The translations under genes and the position numbers were made by a program. A stretch of 64,000 bases of DNA, from NCBI RefSeq assembly GCF_000613725.1, contig NZ_BAJN01000005.1, positions 62,001 through 126,000 of the forward strand. The letters are read 5' to 3'. The DNA comes from Hoylesella pleuritidis JCM 14110. Lineage in GTDB: Bacteria; Bacteroidota; Bacteroidia; Bacteroidales; Bacteroidaceae. A model generated the notes under the pieces. The model saw only the letters and a program-made list of their open reading frames with translations, was not told the origin of the DNA and did not search any database. Of this stretch, positions 27,648 to 36,497 are shown one piece after another; the first letter of the stretch is position 1; each line of letters begins with the position of its first letter.

Positions 27648-29198
27648 TCAGATAAACGATCTTTTGTATATTTTCCGCACATAGTGAACTGCAATATACA
27701 CACATACAATGAGTAAGTAAATCAAAATGAGCTGCCACTGATTGATATTAATACCCTCGATAGCAGCTCCCGGTAATGCAGCAATATGAAAAACGCCGCC
27801 ATTAAGACATTCGGCAACAAGTAAAATGAAATTGGCCAAATACTTCTGAATCGTTACAAACGGTGCAAGGGCAAACATCGCAAACGACGAATAGAGAATA
27901 ATCATAGCGGCAGGAATGACGAGAAAATTCGTCAACAGAAAATAGCAAGAGAATCGACCAAAGTAAAATGCGACGAGCGGAGCTGTTCCTACTTGTGCAG
28001 CAACAGAAACAGCAACCATCGACCACAATATCTTCACGACACATAATGAGCTCGGAAGTCGGTCGGGCAGCATATTATAAATCGGTCGAAACAAAATAAA
28101 GATGGCCAATACAGCCGCAAACGACAACTGAAAACCGACGTCCCAAAGATTGAGCGGATTACTGATGAGCATTACGATAGCGGCCAACGACAGGGCATTG
28201 ACCGACATCCGATTTCTGCCCAACAGCGAGGCTACGACATAAATGGAGATCATCACAGCTGCACGAACTACCGACGGCGACATCCCCACCAAAATAACGT
28301 AGCCCCAAATACTGCTGAGCACGAAGCCTTGTGTTACCATTCGCCATCTGCGCCGCGGAAAAAGCAGTGTCAGAAAGGCGTAGATAATTCCCAGATGAAG
28401 TCCCGAAAGGGCCAAGATATGTGATCCCCCAGCGATGGAATAAGCTTCTTTTATGTCACGACTTAGTTCGCTTTTGTCGCCCAAAGTCATCGCTGCAACT
28501 ACAGCACGAGCCTCTCCATCAATGCCACCGACAACATATCGGTCTATCAATTGCTGTCTCAACCGCAATGCTGAAAGTCGAATCCGTTCCCATCCGGATA
28601 GTACCGAACAATCGGGCAATATTTCACGCCACTGCGTATAATAAATAAATGTTTCGGCAACAAAGCCATGCACCTGCAACCAACGCCCATAATCGAAGTG
28701 AGACTGAGGATAGAATTGGGTAGGATGAGTCAAGACAGAGCGTGCCATCAACGCGTCACCAATACTTATTTGTCGGTATCTGCCTTCCACCGTATCACGC
28801 AGCAAGGCTGCTTTCACACGCAAAGGTTGCTCGCACCGGCTGTTGGCACAACGCGTGATGAGCATATCAAAGCGGATGACTTTTCCTCTGACAACAGGCT
28901 GACTCGTGACGATTGCCTCGTATTCCACCTCTTTTTCAGGTAACACCACACGCAATCGTCCCTCTTTTAAGACCGTTATCCAAATGCCGAGAACAAAGAC
29001 CGCGAAAAAGATCAGACACGTTTCTATCACAGGTTTGAAGCGAGTAAAACAGAGCGGAAACAATAAAAGTCCCAAAATGGACAGCCAAAGCCACAGCGGG
29101 ACACGGTCGCCCACCCCATCGCCCACAATGATTCCCGCACACAACACAACGGCAATGCGCAACAACGGGAATAATTGTATCTTTCCATTTGTATCCAT
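27648..29198 (-). CDS. comEC: ComEC/Rec2-family membrane protein
   Basis: 516 residues. After N-terminal helices and an OB-like periplasmic domain (DUF4131-type, about 85-200) comes the Competence domain with AMTLGDKSELSRDIKEAYSIAGGSHILALSGLHLGI and SPSVVRAAVMISIYV. The C-terminal metallo-beta-lactamase domain of classical ComEC is absent. ComEC forms the inner-membrane channel for incoming DNA. The frame stays open to 29366, but that would overlap the divergent gene at 29309; ATG 29198 lies behind a promoter and begins the family sequence. Confidence 0.85.
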   Translation of the reverse strand: MDTNGKIQLFPLLRIAVVLCAGIIVGDGVGDRVPLWLWLSILGLLLFPLCFTRFKPVIETCLIFFAVFVLGIWITVLKEGRLRVVLPEKEVEYEAIVTSQPVVRGKVIRFDMLITRCANSRCEQPLRVKAALLRDTVEGRYRQISIGDALMARSVLTHPTQFYPQSHFDYGRWLQVHGFVAETFIYYTQWREILPDCSVLSGWERIRLSALRLRQQLIDRYVVGGIDGEARAVVAAMTLGDKSELSRDIKEAYSIAGGSHILALSGLHLGIIYAFLTLLFPRRRWRMVTQGFVLSSIWGYVILVGMSPSVVRAAVMISIYVVASLLGRNRMSVNALSLAAIVMLISNPLNLWDVGFQLSFAAVLAIFILFRPIYNMLPDRLPSSLCVVKILWSMVAVSVAAQVGTAPLVAFYFGRFSCYFLLTNFLVIPAAMIILYSSFAMFALAPFVTIQKYLANFILLVAECLNGGVFHIAALPGAAIEGININQWQLILIYLLIVCVYIAVHYVRKIYKRSFI

Positions 29199-29224
29199 CC
29201 GGCTTAGATAATGCGGTCTGGCTG

Positions 29225-29254
29225 CAAATATAATCAAATAAATTGACACACAAA
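29225..29254 (-). promoter_or_regulatory. Promoter of comEC
   Basis: TATATTTG (29232 to 29225) with TTTG 18 bp upstream (29254 to 29251), minus strand, 26 bp before the comEC ATG. Confidence 0.6.
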
Positions 29255-29273
29255 ACCATTTATTCCGGTTTAT

Positions 29274-29304
29274 TTTGTTATTCAAACAAATAACCGTAAC
29301 TTTG
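29274..29304 (+). promoter_or_regulatory. Promoter of the flavodoxin-ferredoxin gene (leaderless)
   Basis: TTTG (29274-29277), 19-bp spacer, TAACTTTG (29297-29304): a full consensus. Only 4 bp separate the -7 box from the ATG at 29309, so the mRNA should start at or one base before the start codon. Confidence 0.75.
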
Positions 29305-29308
29305 CAAA

Positions 29309-30094
29309 ATGGTATTCTATTTCTCCGGAACGGGCAACACGCAATGGGCAGCCGAAGAATTGGCACGCACTATCGGGGAGACGTTGATCAACATCTCGGA
29401 AACCCAAAACAGTGAAAGCAAATTCAGACCGGAACATAACGAGCGGATCGGATTCTGTTTCCCCGTTCACGGATGGCGGCCGCCCGTCAACGTGAGACGT
29501 TTTATTGAGAAGCTGCGTATTGAGAAATCGGAAAGGCATTATTGCTATGCAATCTGTACGGCAGGCGACACAGTAGGAGAAACTATGGATTATCTGCAAA
29601 ACGACTTGCAGAAAAGCGGTCTGCAATTAGATGCGGCTTGGTCGCTGATAATGCCCGAATCATATGTTGGTTTGCCGTTTATGGATGTGGATACTCCTAC
29701 AAAGGAACAGGAGAAAAAGGAACAAGCTGCACGCGATTTGCAGAAAATCATTCCACATATCATCAACCGTGACCGAGAAATTTTCAGACTGACGCGCGGC
29801 CATTGGCCAAGAATCAACAGCCGACTCATCGGCAGTTTCTTTCTGAATCACCTGATTACCGACAAGTACTTTCGTGTGGAAAGCAAGCGATGTGTCAAAT
29901 GCGGCATCTGTGCAGATGTCTGTCCGACCGATGACATAGCCGGAGGTCTGGGGCAAGAACCTGTCTGGAAGCATACGAGTAATTGTCTGACGTGCTTCTC
30001 CTGCTACCATCACTGCCCGCATCACGCCATCGAATTCGGTCGAATGACCAAGAACAAAGGGCAATATTGGTTCAACCGCAGAGCTATCCGATAA
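29309..30094 (+). CDS. EFR1-type flavodoxin-ferredoxin protein
   Basis: 261 residues. The N-terminal flavodoxin-like domain starts with the FMN phosphate loop FSGTGNT (5-11), and the C-terminal domain has two 4Fe-4S motifs: Cys195-x2-198-x2-201-x3-205 followed by Pro, and Cys226-x2-229-x2-232-x3-236. Such EFR1 proteins are presumed electron carriers of anaerobes; the partner is unknown. FSGTGNT so close to the ATG shows that the start is right. The M6 protease gene follows after 20 bp, perhaps on the same message. Confidence 0.85.
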   Translation: MVFYFSGTGNTQWAAEELARTIGETLINISETQNSESKFRPEHNERIGFCFPVHGWRPPVNVRRFIEKLRIEKSERHYCYAICTAGDTVGETMDYLQNDLQKSGLQLDAAWSLIMPESYVGLPFMDVDTPTKEQEKKEQAARDLQKIIPHIINRDREIFRLTRGHWPRINSRLIGSFFLNHLITDKYFRVESKRCVKCGICADVCPTDDIAGGLGQEPVWKHTSNCLTCFSCYHHCPHHAIEFGRMTKNKGQYWFNRRAIR

Positions 30095-30114
30095 CAAACA
30101 ATTCAAGCAACGAT

Positions 30115-31908
30115 ATGAAGAAACTTTTACTTTTATTCACGATTGTGATGTGTGCAACGACTATTCGTGCAGCGAAGGCTTACTCACTGCCTGTTGATGT
30201 AACCCAACCCGACGGTACGCAATTGACCGTTGTAGGGCACGGTGACGAGCATTTCAACTGGTGTTCGACAACAGACGGTGTGATACTGGCACATATCGGA
30301 TATACTTATTATATTGCAGACATTGATCAAAACGGCCAAATCAAAGCTACGACTCAGCTGGCCCACAATGTCGGGCAACGTAGTAACGCCGAACTGAAGC
30401 TGATCAAACGACAAAACAAAACTGCTTTTTACGCTGCCGGAAAGCGGGCTGCTGAAATTGCCGAAACACGTTCTTACGAATGGAATGCAACGACTTTTCC
30501 GCACACCGGAAAGCCGAAAGCATTGGTAATCTTAGCAGAATTCAGCGACACTGTATTTTCATTAACCGATCCGAAAGCGTCTTTTGAACAATATTTGAAC
30601 GGAACAGAGAGACCGAAAGATTTAGGTCACAGTGAGAATAGAAATTACGGAAGCGTTGCAAAATATTTTACGGATATGAGTTTCGGTACATTTACGCCGC
30701 AATTCGATATTATCGGCCCCGTAAGATTGAACAATCCGTTGCGTCATTACGGTGCAGGAAGCAGCGATAATATGCAAGACTTCATCTCAGATGCGTGTAC
30801 CGCCGCACAGGCTAAGGGCGTCGACTTCTCTCAGTATGATGCAAACAATGACGGATATGTTGATCTTGTCTATGTAATTTATGCCGGATATAGTGAAAGT
30901 ATTAGTGGAAACTCGTCGGATTGCATCTGGCCTAAGTCAGGGAATTACCCCACTTCTAAAACCTTTAATGGTAAAAGCATCGGCAGATATGGGGTCAACG
31001 GCGAACTCAATTACACCCCAAAACATAAAAACGGAAAGAAAATCAACGGCATCGGACTCTTCTGTCACGAGTTCTCTCACTGTATGGGGCTACCTGATTT
31101 TTACACAACGACGGCAGCGCCAGAGGAAACTCAGGTAGCCAACAATCAGGAATTGGAATTCTGGGATCTGATGGATGGTGGTGAATACGTACGTGACGGA
31201 TACAGACCTACGGCCTATTCGGCGTGGGAACGCGAAGCAATGGACTGGACAACAATAGAAACATTGAGTGAAAGTACAGCCAACATCAAGCTCAAAACAT
31301 TAGACAATGGAGGCAAAGCTTATCGTATTTTTAATCCCAATGACGTCTCTAAAAACGAATATCTGCTTGTAGAGAATGTGCAATGCGAGAATTGGAACGA
31401 TGCACCCAAGCAGAAAGGGCACGGAATGTTAGTCTATCACGTAGAATATGATGAGGTTTCATTTGCATTGAGCAGCAACAGTGTGAATAATATTCTGGGG
31501 CATCCGAGAATGACATTGGTACCGGCCGACGGGCTATTATTAAATAGAGGAAAAGCAGCAACGGCAAAAGATTATTATACACAGATGCAAGGTGATCCAT
31601 TCCCTGGCACCAGTGAGAAGCACGAATTAAATCGAACAATGAATCTGCCCAATTTTAAATGGTATACAGGGAAAAGCAATGACTACTCTATTAGTCAGGC
31701 TTTTAAAAACATAAAAGAAAAAAATGGCGTTATCACTTTCGACTTTATCAAAGACTTTACCACAGATATTAAATCGCCGAACAACATAAATAATACTTTT
31801 ACTGATGGTAAAATTTATACCATCGACGGCCGATATATGGGCACAAATAAAGCAATTCTTCCACACGGCCTCTATATAATGAACGGGCAAAAGTTCGTAA
31901 TACAATAA
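30115..31908 (+). CDS. Secreted M6-family metalloprotease
   Basis: 597 residues with a signal peptide (1-20), an N-terminal propeptide-like region (PDGTQLTVVGHGDEHFNW...DGVILAH), and an M6 catalytic domain with the zinc motif His318-Glu-Phe-Ser-His322 followed by MGLPDFY and WDLMDGG. The last 35 residues (GKIYTIDGRYMG ... GLYIMNGQKFVI) form a short beta-rich tail of the kind seen on many secreted Prevotella proteins and may be a type IX secretion signal. It probably degrades extracellular protein. The open frame extends 5' to 29983, inside the upstream gene; ATG 30115 gives the signal peptide. Confidence 0.88.
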   Translation: MKKLLLLFTIVMCATTIRAAKAYSLPVDVTQPDGTQLTVVGHGDEHFNWCSTTDGVILAHIGYTYYIADIDQNGQIKATTQLAHNVGQRSNAELKLIKRQNKTAFYAAGKRAAEIAETRSYEWNATTFPHTGKPKALVILAEFSDTVFSLTDPKASFEQYLNGTERPKDLGHSENRNYGSVAKYFTDMSFGTFTPQFDIIGPVRLNNPLRHYGAGSSDNMQDFISDACTAAQAKGVDFSQYDANNDGYVDLVYVIYAGYSESISGNSSDCIWPKSGNYPTSKTFNGKSIGRYGVNGELNYTPKHKNGKKINGIGLFCHEFSHCMGLPDFYTTTAAPEETQVANNQELEFWDLMDGGEYVRDGYRPTAYSAWEREAMDWTTIETLSESTANIKLKTLDNGGKAYRIFNPNDVSKNEYLLVENVQCENWNDAPKQKGHGMLVYHVEYDEVSFALSSNSVNNILGHPRMTLVPADGLLLNRGKAATAKDYYTQMQGDPFPGTSEKHELNRTMNLPNFKWYTGKSNDYSISQAFKNIKEKNGVITFDFIKDFTTDIKSPNNINNTFTDGKIYTIDGRYMGTNKAILPHGLYIMNGQKFVIQ

Positions 31909-31930
31909 CCACGAACTTATAAAACGAAAG

Positions 31931-31972
31931 GCGACAGCCCCGACAATCAAGTTGTCGAGGCTGCCGCTTTTT
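31931..31972 (+). terminator. Terminator of the M6 protease gene
   Basis: 16-bp stem with two mismatches (31931-31946 with 31952-31967), loop TCAAG, then five T. Confidence 0.8.
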
Positions 31973-32003
31973 CTTATAACAATACCATTCTATATTAAAG
32001 TAA

Positions 32004-32678
32004 TCAATATACACGCGATCCGAAGATCGTTGTTCCGACTCGAACCATTGTCGAACGACAGTCAACAGCTATCCGATAATCGTGGCTCATCCCCCAACTC
32101 CGTTCCTTGAAAGCAGCATCATTCGCAAAGTATTGCGCTTTCACTTCGTCGAAGAAAGTTGCTGCCGCAAGAAATTCAGCACGTATTTGTTTTTCGTCTT
32201 CCACGTTCGAGGCCATCATCATCAATCCGCAGATACGCACATTATGCAATTCCCGCCATTCGCCTGACGCCAACAGACTGCGACAGTCGTCCAAAGTCAG
32301 TCCATATTTAGTCTCCTCTTCGGCAATATGCAGTTCAAGAAGTACATCAATTACACGGTTATTCTTAGCCGCTTGTTTATTGATTTCACGCAATAATTTG
32401 GGCGAATCCACCGCATCAATCATTGTGATATAAGGTGCGATAAACTTCACCTTATTGGTTTGCAAATGGCCAATGAAATGCCACTCGATATCTTTCGGCA
32501 ATACCGCCTGTTTCTTAGAAAACTCTTGCTCGTGGCTTTCGCCAAACACCCGCTGCCCTGCCGCATATGCCGCTTCAATGTATTCGGTGGGATGATATTT
32601 ACTCACGGCAACAAGTTTGACGCCCTCAGGCAAGTCAGCTAACACACCACGCAGATTCCGAGCCACATCAAAATCCAT
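32004..32678 (-). CDS. yggS: YggS-family PLP homeostasis protein
   Basis: 224 residues, alanine-racemase-like barrel binding pyridoxal phosphate on the Lys of LVAVSKYHPTE. Other family blocks are FGESHEQEF, EWHFIGHLQTNK and the C-terminal STMVRVGTTIFG. It buffers free PLP and affects amino-acid balance; no enzymatic activity is known for the family. The upstream DUF4494 gene ends 3 bp before its start. Confidence 0.93.
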   Translation of the reverse strand: MDFDVARNLRGVLADLPEGVKLVAVSKYHPTEYIEAAYAAGQRVFGESHEQEFSKKQAVLPKDIEWHFIGHLQTNKVKFIAPYITMIDAVDSPKLLREINKQAAKNNRVIDVLLELHIAEEETKYGLTLDDCRSLLASGEWRELHNVRICGLMMMASNVEDEKQIRAEFLAAATFFDEVKAQYFANDAAFKERSWGMSHDYRIAVDCRSTMVRVGTTIFGSRVY

Positions 32679-32681
32679 CGC

Positions 32682-33203
32682 TTATACCTCCTTCGACTCC
32701 GTTTGTTCTGCCTGCTCGTATTCGGGTTTATCGTCAATTTCATTACGTTTCAAGGGCTGATTATGCTCGAAGACATCCATCATAGGAGTCTCATAAACAC
32801 CGGCAATTACATAATCGATCATTGTTCCGCTCATCACCTCATCAATATTCTTAACAGCTCCAAGCAAAGTAGCAGCCTGAATCAAATAATTGATATTGGA
32901 ACGTTTCTCTTTTTCGGTCTTCTCATCAATTGTGATAAATTGTAATTTAGCCCGATACCAACGATCATCGTTACCGTTATCGCTGAAAAATATCTCTTTA
33001 TAAGGCGCCGTTTTGATACCCGTAATTTTGAAATCGCCGCTGATATACATTGACATTTCCTCTGTTATGCTGGCCTCTGCTTCTGTAAAGCTCAGCGCAT
33101 CCACTACATACGACTCGGTAACGGCTTTCATCGAACCGTCTTCCATTGTTTTTTCATAACGTATTTTGGTTTCAAACCAATCTGCTGTTCTCGATCTCAT
33201 CAT
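32682..33203 (-). CDS. DUF4494-family protein
   Basis: 173 residues starting MMRSRTADWFETKIRYEKTMEDG and ending in an acidic tail. The family is widespread in Bacteroidota, without known function, and is often beside yggS as here (3-bp gap). The open frame extends to 33278, but TACCTTTG at 33235-33228 places transcription start inside that extension, so 33203 (or the ATG at 33200) is right. Confidence 0.8.
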   Translation of the reverse strand: MMRSRTADWFETKIRYEKTMEDGSMKAVTESYVVDALSFTEAEASITEEMSMYISGDFKITGIKTAPYKEIFFSDNGNDDRWYRAKLQFITIDEKTEKEKRSNINYLIQAATLLGAVKNIDEVMSGTMIDYVIAGVYETPMMDVFEHNQPLKRNEIDDKPEYEQAEQTESKEV

Positions 33204-33227
33204 TTCATTTGAATTAAATTGGTTTTG

Positions 33228-33235
33228 CAAAGGTA
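33228..33235 (-). promoter_or_regulatory. -7 box of the DUF4494-yggS operon
   Basis: TACCTTTG on the minus strand, 24 bp before the start codon. Confidence 0.55.
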
Positions 33236-33364
33236 TATAATTTCCCGGATGAAGGCAAATAAAGCGAAAGAAAATCATTTTCCTATCAATTTACGATTTT
33301 CCATCACTTGTAAAGCATCCATATGCACTATACAAAGGAGATAACTCTCAAACATTTATAAACA

Positions 33365-33401
33365 AGATCGCCGTACCCCTATCAATGAGGCACGGCGATC
33401 T
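33365..33401 (-). terminator. Terminator of the OmpH-like gene
   Basis: Perfect AGATCGCCGT / ACGGCGATCT stem (33365-33374 with 33392-33401), 24 bp after the stop codon, followed on the minus strand by TTGTTTAT. Confidence 0.7.
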
Positions 33402-33425
33402 TCTGTTCTATTTCAAAAAGCAATC

Positions 33426-34058
33426 TTATTTCTTCTTTTCCGCAGCAGCTACAGCCGTTTTGATGGCTGTCGACGGCTTGTATGCTTTGTTCAAACCGGC
33501 AATAACAACATCGGTAATATCATAGGCTTTATCTGCGTAAAGCAAATTATTACCCGCTTTACTGAGGATTAAACTATATTTTTTGTCCTTATTATAATCT
33601 GAAAGGAAATGCTGAATAGAATCGCTCAGAGCCTTATTGAACTTGGCTGTTTCAGCATCGAACTCGTTACCTAAACGCTGACCGAGTGCCTGAACATCAT
33701 TACTCTGACGCTGCAAATTGGCCTGAATGGCTTCTGCTTGCTCACGAGTATAAGCATTCTGTTGAACTTTCTGTTGGAAATTAGCTGCTGCCGCCTGCAA
33801 TTGTTGCTGCTTGGCAGCCAGCGTATTCTGAATATTTTGCCCTTTCTTCTGCAAAATCTGGGAGTAATCTTTGCAGAATTGATACTGTCCCATTATCGAA
33901 TCAACTTCCACGTAAGCGATTTTCATATTGGTAGAACCGGCTGTAGCCGTCGACACCGACTTCTGATCCATCTGCGGATTACTTCGATTGCACGCCGTTA
34001 TTACCATCGTTGTGGCTGCAACCACCGCCAATGTACGAATTACTTTTGTCTTTTTCAT
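33426..34058 (-). CDS. OmpH/Skp-like periplasmic lipoprotein
   Basis: 210 residues: signal peptide with lipobox ITAC (acceptor Cys23), then an OmpH/Skp-type region starting MKIAYVEVDSIMGQYQF, a long Gln/Ala-rich coiled coil (about 75-150), and the conserved YSLILSKAGNNLLYADKAYDIT end. Skp proteins are trimeric chaperones for outer-membrane proteins; the lipid anchor differs from soluble E. coli Skp. A 64-residue membrane protein gene lies 32 bp upstream. Confidence 0.85.
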   Translation of the reverse strand: MKKTKVIRTLAVVAATTMVITACNRSNPQMDQKSVSTATAGSTNMKIAYVEVDSIMGQYQFCKDYSQILQKKGQNIQNTLAAKQQQLQAAAANFQQKVQQNAYTREQAEAIQANLQRQSNDVQALGQRLGNEFDAETAKFNKALSDSIQHFLSDYNKDKKYSLILSKAGNNLLYADKAYDITDVVIAGLNKAYKPSTAIKTAVAAAEKKK

Positions 34059-34090
34059 TTTATCGTTTAATTATTTTTATCGTATAAATA

Positions 34091-34285
34091 TCAATAAGCC
34101 TTTCCCTCTGCACGTGCTTCCCGATCCTGATCTATCACGCAATGAATGCCTTTCCGACGCAACCCTACATTGTCGTGAATGTGTTGCGATGAGAACTTGC
34201 CACCTTTCTTGAAAATCAATTTAACGCATAACAATACAAGAGAGATAGCAATTATTAACACGCTTAATAAGAGAGTTCGCAGCAT
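34091..34285 (-). CDS. Small membrane protein (64 aa)
   Basis: One N-terminal transmembrane helix (about 3-25) followed by KLIFKKGGKF and a short basic region with LRRKGIHCVIDQDREAR. I remember similar 60-70-residue proteins in Bacteroides, annotated as hypothetical or membrane-or-secreted. It probably shares a transcript with the OmpH-like gene. Function unknown. Confidence 0.65.
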   Translation of the reverse strand: MLRTLLLSVLIIAISLVLLCVKLIFKKGGKFSSQHIHDNVGLRRKGIHCVIDQDREARAEGKAY

Positions 34286-34291
34286 TTTTAC

Positions 34292-34299
34292 TATTTTTG
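34292..34299 (+). promoter_or_regulatory. Possible -7 box of pepD
   Basis: TATTTTTG on the plus strand, 76 bp before the pepD ATG; the -33 region is weak. Confidence 0.35.
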
Positions 34300-34375
34300 C
34301 AAGTGCTCTGACACTTTATTTGGGTACAAAGATAATACAATTAGCCAATAAACCAAAATAAAATAACATAAATAA

Positions 34376-35833
34376 ATGAATAAAATGAATTTGAAACCGG
34401 CGCGAGTTTTCGAGCAATTCGCCAAAATCAACGAGATTCCTCGCCCTTCCAAGCACGAGGAAAAGATGACTGCTTACTTACAAGAGTTCGGTAAAAGTCA
34501 CGGTTTAGAGACCATTGTCGACGAGATCGGCAATGTTTTAATCAAGAAACCGGCCACTCCCGGCTATGAGAATAGGCAGACCGTGATTCTTCAAAGCCAC
34601 CAAGATATGGTGTGCGACAAACTGGTCGACGTTGAGTTCGACTTCAACACGGATGCTATCCAGACGTATGTCGACGGCGAATGGTTGAAAGCCAAGGGTA
34701 CGACTCTCGGTGCAGACGACGGCATCGGATGTGCCATTGAGTTGGCTATTCTTGATAGCGACGACATCGAACACGGTCCGCTGGAATGCGTTTTCACCGT
34801 AGACGAGGAGACACAGCTCACCGGTGCTTCGGCAATGAAACCCGGATTTATGAGCGGCACAATGCTGATCAATCTTGATTCAGAGGACGAGGGCGAGATG
34901 TTCGTATCCTGCGCGGGCGGTCGAAGCACTGTAGCCACATTCCGATTTACACGCGAAGATGCTCCGAAAGACTATTTCTTCGTCGAGATTTCACTCAAAG
35001 GCTTGACGGGAGGACACTCCGGTGACGACATCAACAAGCGCCGCGCGAATGCCATCAAGATTCTGTCGCGTTTCGTATATAATATGGAAGAGAAATACGG
35101 CAGCCGTTTAGTGAGCTTCAATTCGGGAAAACTGCACAACGCAATACCGCGTGACGGGCGGGCCGTTATTGCCGTTCCCAATGCCGTGAAAGAGCAAGTG
35201 CGGGCCGATTGGAATGTATTTACGGCAGCCGTTGAAGATGAATTTCACGTTACCGACACGTCGATGGCATTCAAAATGGAGAGCACCGAGCCTGCGAAAG
35301 TCATCTCAGCAGAAGCCGGAAAGAATATCGTTCGTGCCCTGCAAGCCGTTGACAACGGTATTTTTGCTATCTGTCAGGACGAAGCCTTGGGTGGAATGGT
35401 TGAGACATCAAGCAACATCGCCGTGGTGAAAACCAGTGAAACAGAAATGGAAATACTTGCTTCGCAACGCAGCAATGTGATGAGCAATCTCGACAATCAA
35501 TGCAATACGATTAAAGCTGTATTCCAGTTGGCAGGCGCAGAAGTCATTCAAAACGACGGCTATCCCGCTTGGAAGATGAATCCCAACAGCCAACTCACCA
35601 AAGCGGCAGTAGACGCCTACAAGAAGATTTTCGGTAAAGAACCTATTGTTAGAGGTATTCACGCAGGCTTGGAATGCGGTCTTTTCTCCGAGAAATACCC
35701 AGAATTGGATATGGTTTCGTTCGGTCCGACGCTGCGAGACGTACATACACCCGACGAGCGTTTACTCATTCCGACTGTCCAAATGGTGTGGGATCATCTC
35801 TTGGAGATGCTGAAACACATTCCCAACAAATAA
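34376..35833 (+). CDS. pepD: Aminoacyl-histidine dipeptidase (peptidase D)
   Basis: 485 residues, M20 family zinc dipeptidase of the cytoplasm that cleaves Xaa-His dipeptides such as carnosine. Metal-site blocks are ILQSHQDMV, GADDGIGCAIELA, VFTVDEETQLTGA, LINLDSEDEGE and GIHAGLECGLFSEK. The N-terminal RPSKHEEKM is typical of PepD. ATG 34376 and ATG 34385 are both possible starts. A small lipoprotein gene follows after 7 bp. Confidence 0.93.
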   Translation: MNKMNLKPARVFEQFAKINEIPRPSKHEEKMTAYLQEFGKSHGLETIVDEIGNVLIKKPATPGYENRQTVILQSHQDMVCDKLVDVEFDFNTDAIQTYVDGEWLKAKGTTLGADDGIGCAIELAILDSDDIEHGPLECVFTVDEETQLTGASAMKPGFMSGTMLINLDSEDEGEMFVSCAGGRSTVATFRFTREDAPKDYFFVEISLKGLTGGHSGDDINKRRANAIKILSRFVYNMEEKYGSRLVSFNSGKLHNAIPRDGRAVIAVPNAVKEQVRADWNVFTAAVEDEFHVTDTSMAFKMESTEPAKVISAEAGKNIVRALQAVDNGIFAICQDEALGGMVETSSNIAVVKTSETEMEILASQRSNVMSNLDNQCNTIKAVFQLAGAEVIQNDGYPAWKMNPNSQLTKAAVDAYKKIFGKEPIVRGIHAGLECGLFSEKYPELDMVSFGPTLRDVHTPDERLLIPTVQMVWDHLLEMLKHIPNK

Positions 35834-35840
35834 AATTCGG

Positions 35841-36209
35841 ATGACAAAAATCCGCAACATTCTATTCGCTTCGCTCGCCGCAGTCTTCTTATCAAGCTGC
35901 GGCGAGCAGTACAAAGCTAAGCAATTGGTAAGCAATTTTCTTGATCGCAGCTTGGCTGAAAAGGATTTTTCCATTGAGAATTGCTCTAAATTGGATTCCA
36001 CCTATTATATAACAGACAGTACACTCAATGCAATGCGTGCCGCATCTCGAAAAGATGCACCGTTCATCCGGGCTCGATACGAAGGCGTCAAGCGGTCAAA
36101 GAAGTTGCTTTTCATCCGCATAGACTATACAAATAACGGTCGAAAGCACACCCAAACATTCTATATGGACGACCGATTGCAACACGTTATAGCCTTCAAG
36201 AACAATTGA
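35841..36209 (+). CDS. Small lipoprotein, unknown function
   Basis: 122 residues with a signal peptide and lipobox LSSC (acceptor Cys20). The mature part is about 100 residues with a predicted alpha/beta pattern and ends TQTFYMDDRLQHVIAFKNN. It is cotranscribed with pepD (7-bp gap). I do not recognise a family. Confidence 0.72.
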   Translation: MTKIRNILFASLAAVFLSSCGEQYKAKQLVSNFLDRSLAEKDFSIENCSKLDSTYYITDSTLNAMRAASRKDAPFIRARYEGVKRSKKLLFIRIDYTNNGRKHTQTFYMDDRLQHVIAFKNN

Positions 36210-36265
36210 ACGCAGATTCGCAGACTGTTTCTTACGAATCTGTTTCATTTCCTACACTTTACAAC

Positions 36266-36442
36266 TAATGCTTAATCGCAGCGCATTTAACTATTAAATG
36301 CGCTGCGATTAACGGTTAAACGGCCTGCGTTTAATGGTTAGTTGCCTTACAACTAACGGTTAAACGCTGGGTGATTAACTGTTAATTGCAGTACAAAGTA
36401 ACAGTTAAACGTATCGTAATTAACCGTTAAACGCGGAGCAAT
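36266..36442. repeat. 22-bp-period repeat array E (8 units)
   Basis: Cores at 36266 TAATGCTTA, 36288 TAACTATTA, 36310 TAACGGTTA, 36332 TAATGGTTA, 36354 TAACGGTTA, 36376 TAACTGTTA, 36399 TAACAGTTA and 36421 TAACCGTTA; all steps are 22 bp except one of 23. The first two units form a perfect 17-bp hairpin (36274-36290 with 36294-36310, loop CTA). The array ends 5 bp before the sigma-54-type promoter of htpG. Confidence 0.9.
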
Positions 36443-36446
36443 CAGA

Positions 36447-36463
36447 TTGGCACGGTATTTGCA
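36447..36463 (+). promoter_or_regulatory. Sigma-54 (-24/-12) promoter of htpG
   Basis: TTGGCACG, four bases (GTAT), TTGCA: every consensus position of TGGCACG-N4-TTGCW matches, with GG and GC 10 bp apart. Start of transcription is expected near 36474 and htpG begins at 36498. I found no TAnnTTTG box in this gap. Confidence 0.8.
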
Positions 36464-36497
36464 TTTATATTCCCCGAAAATATAATAACAACATAAA

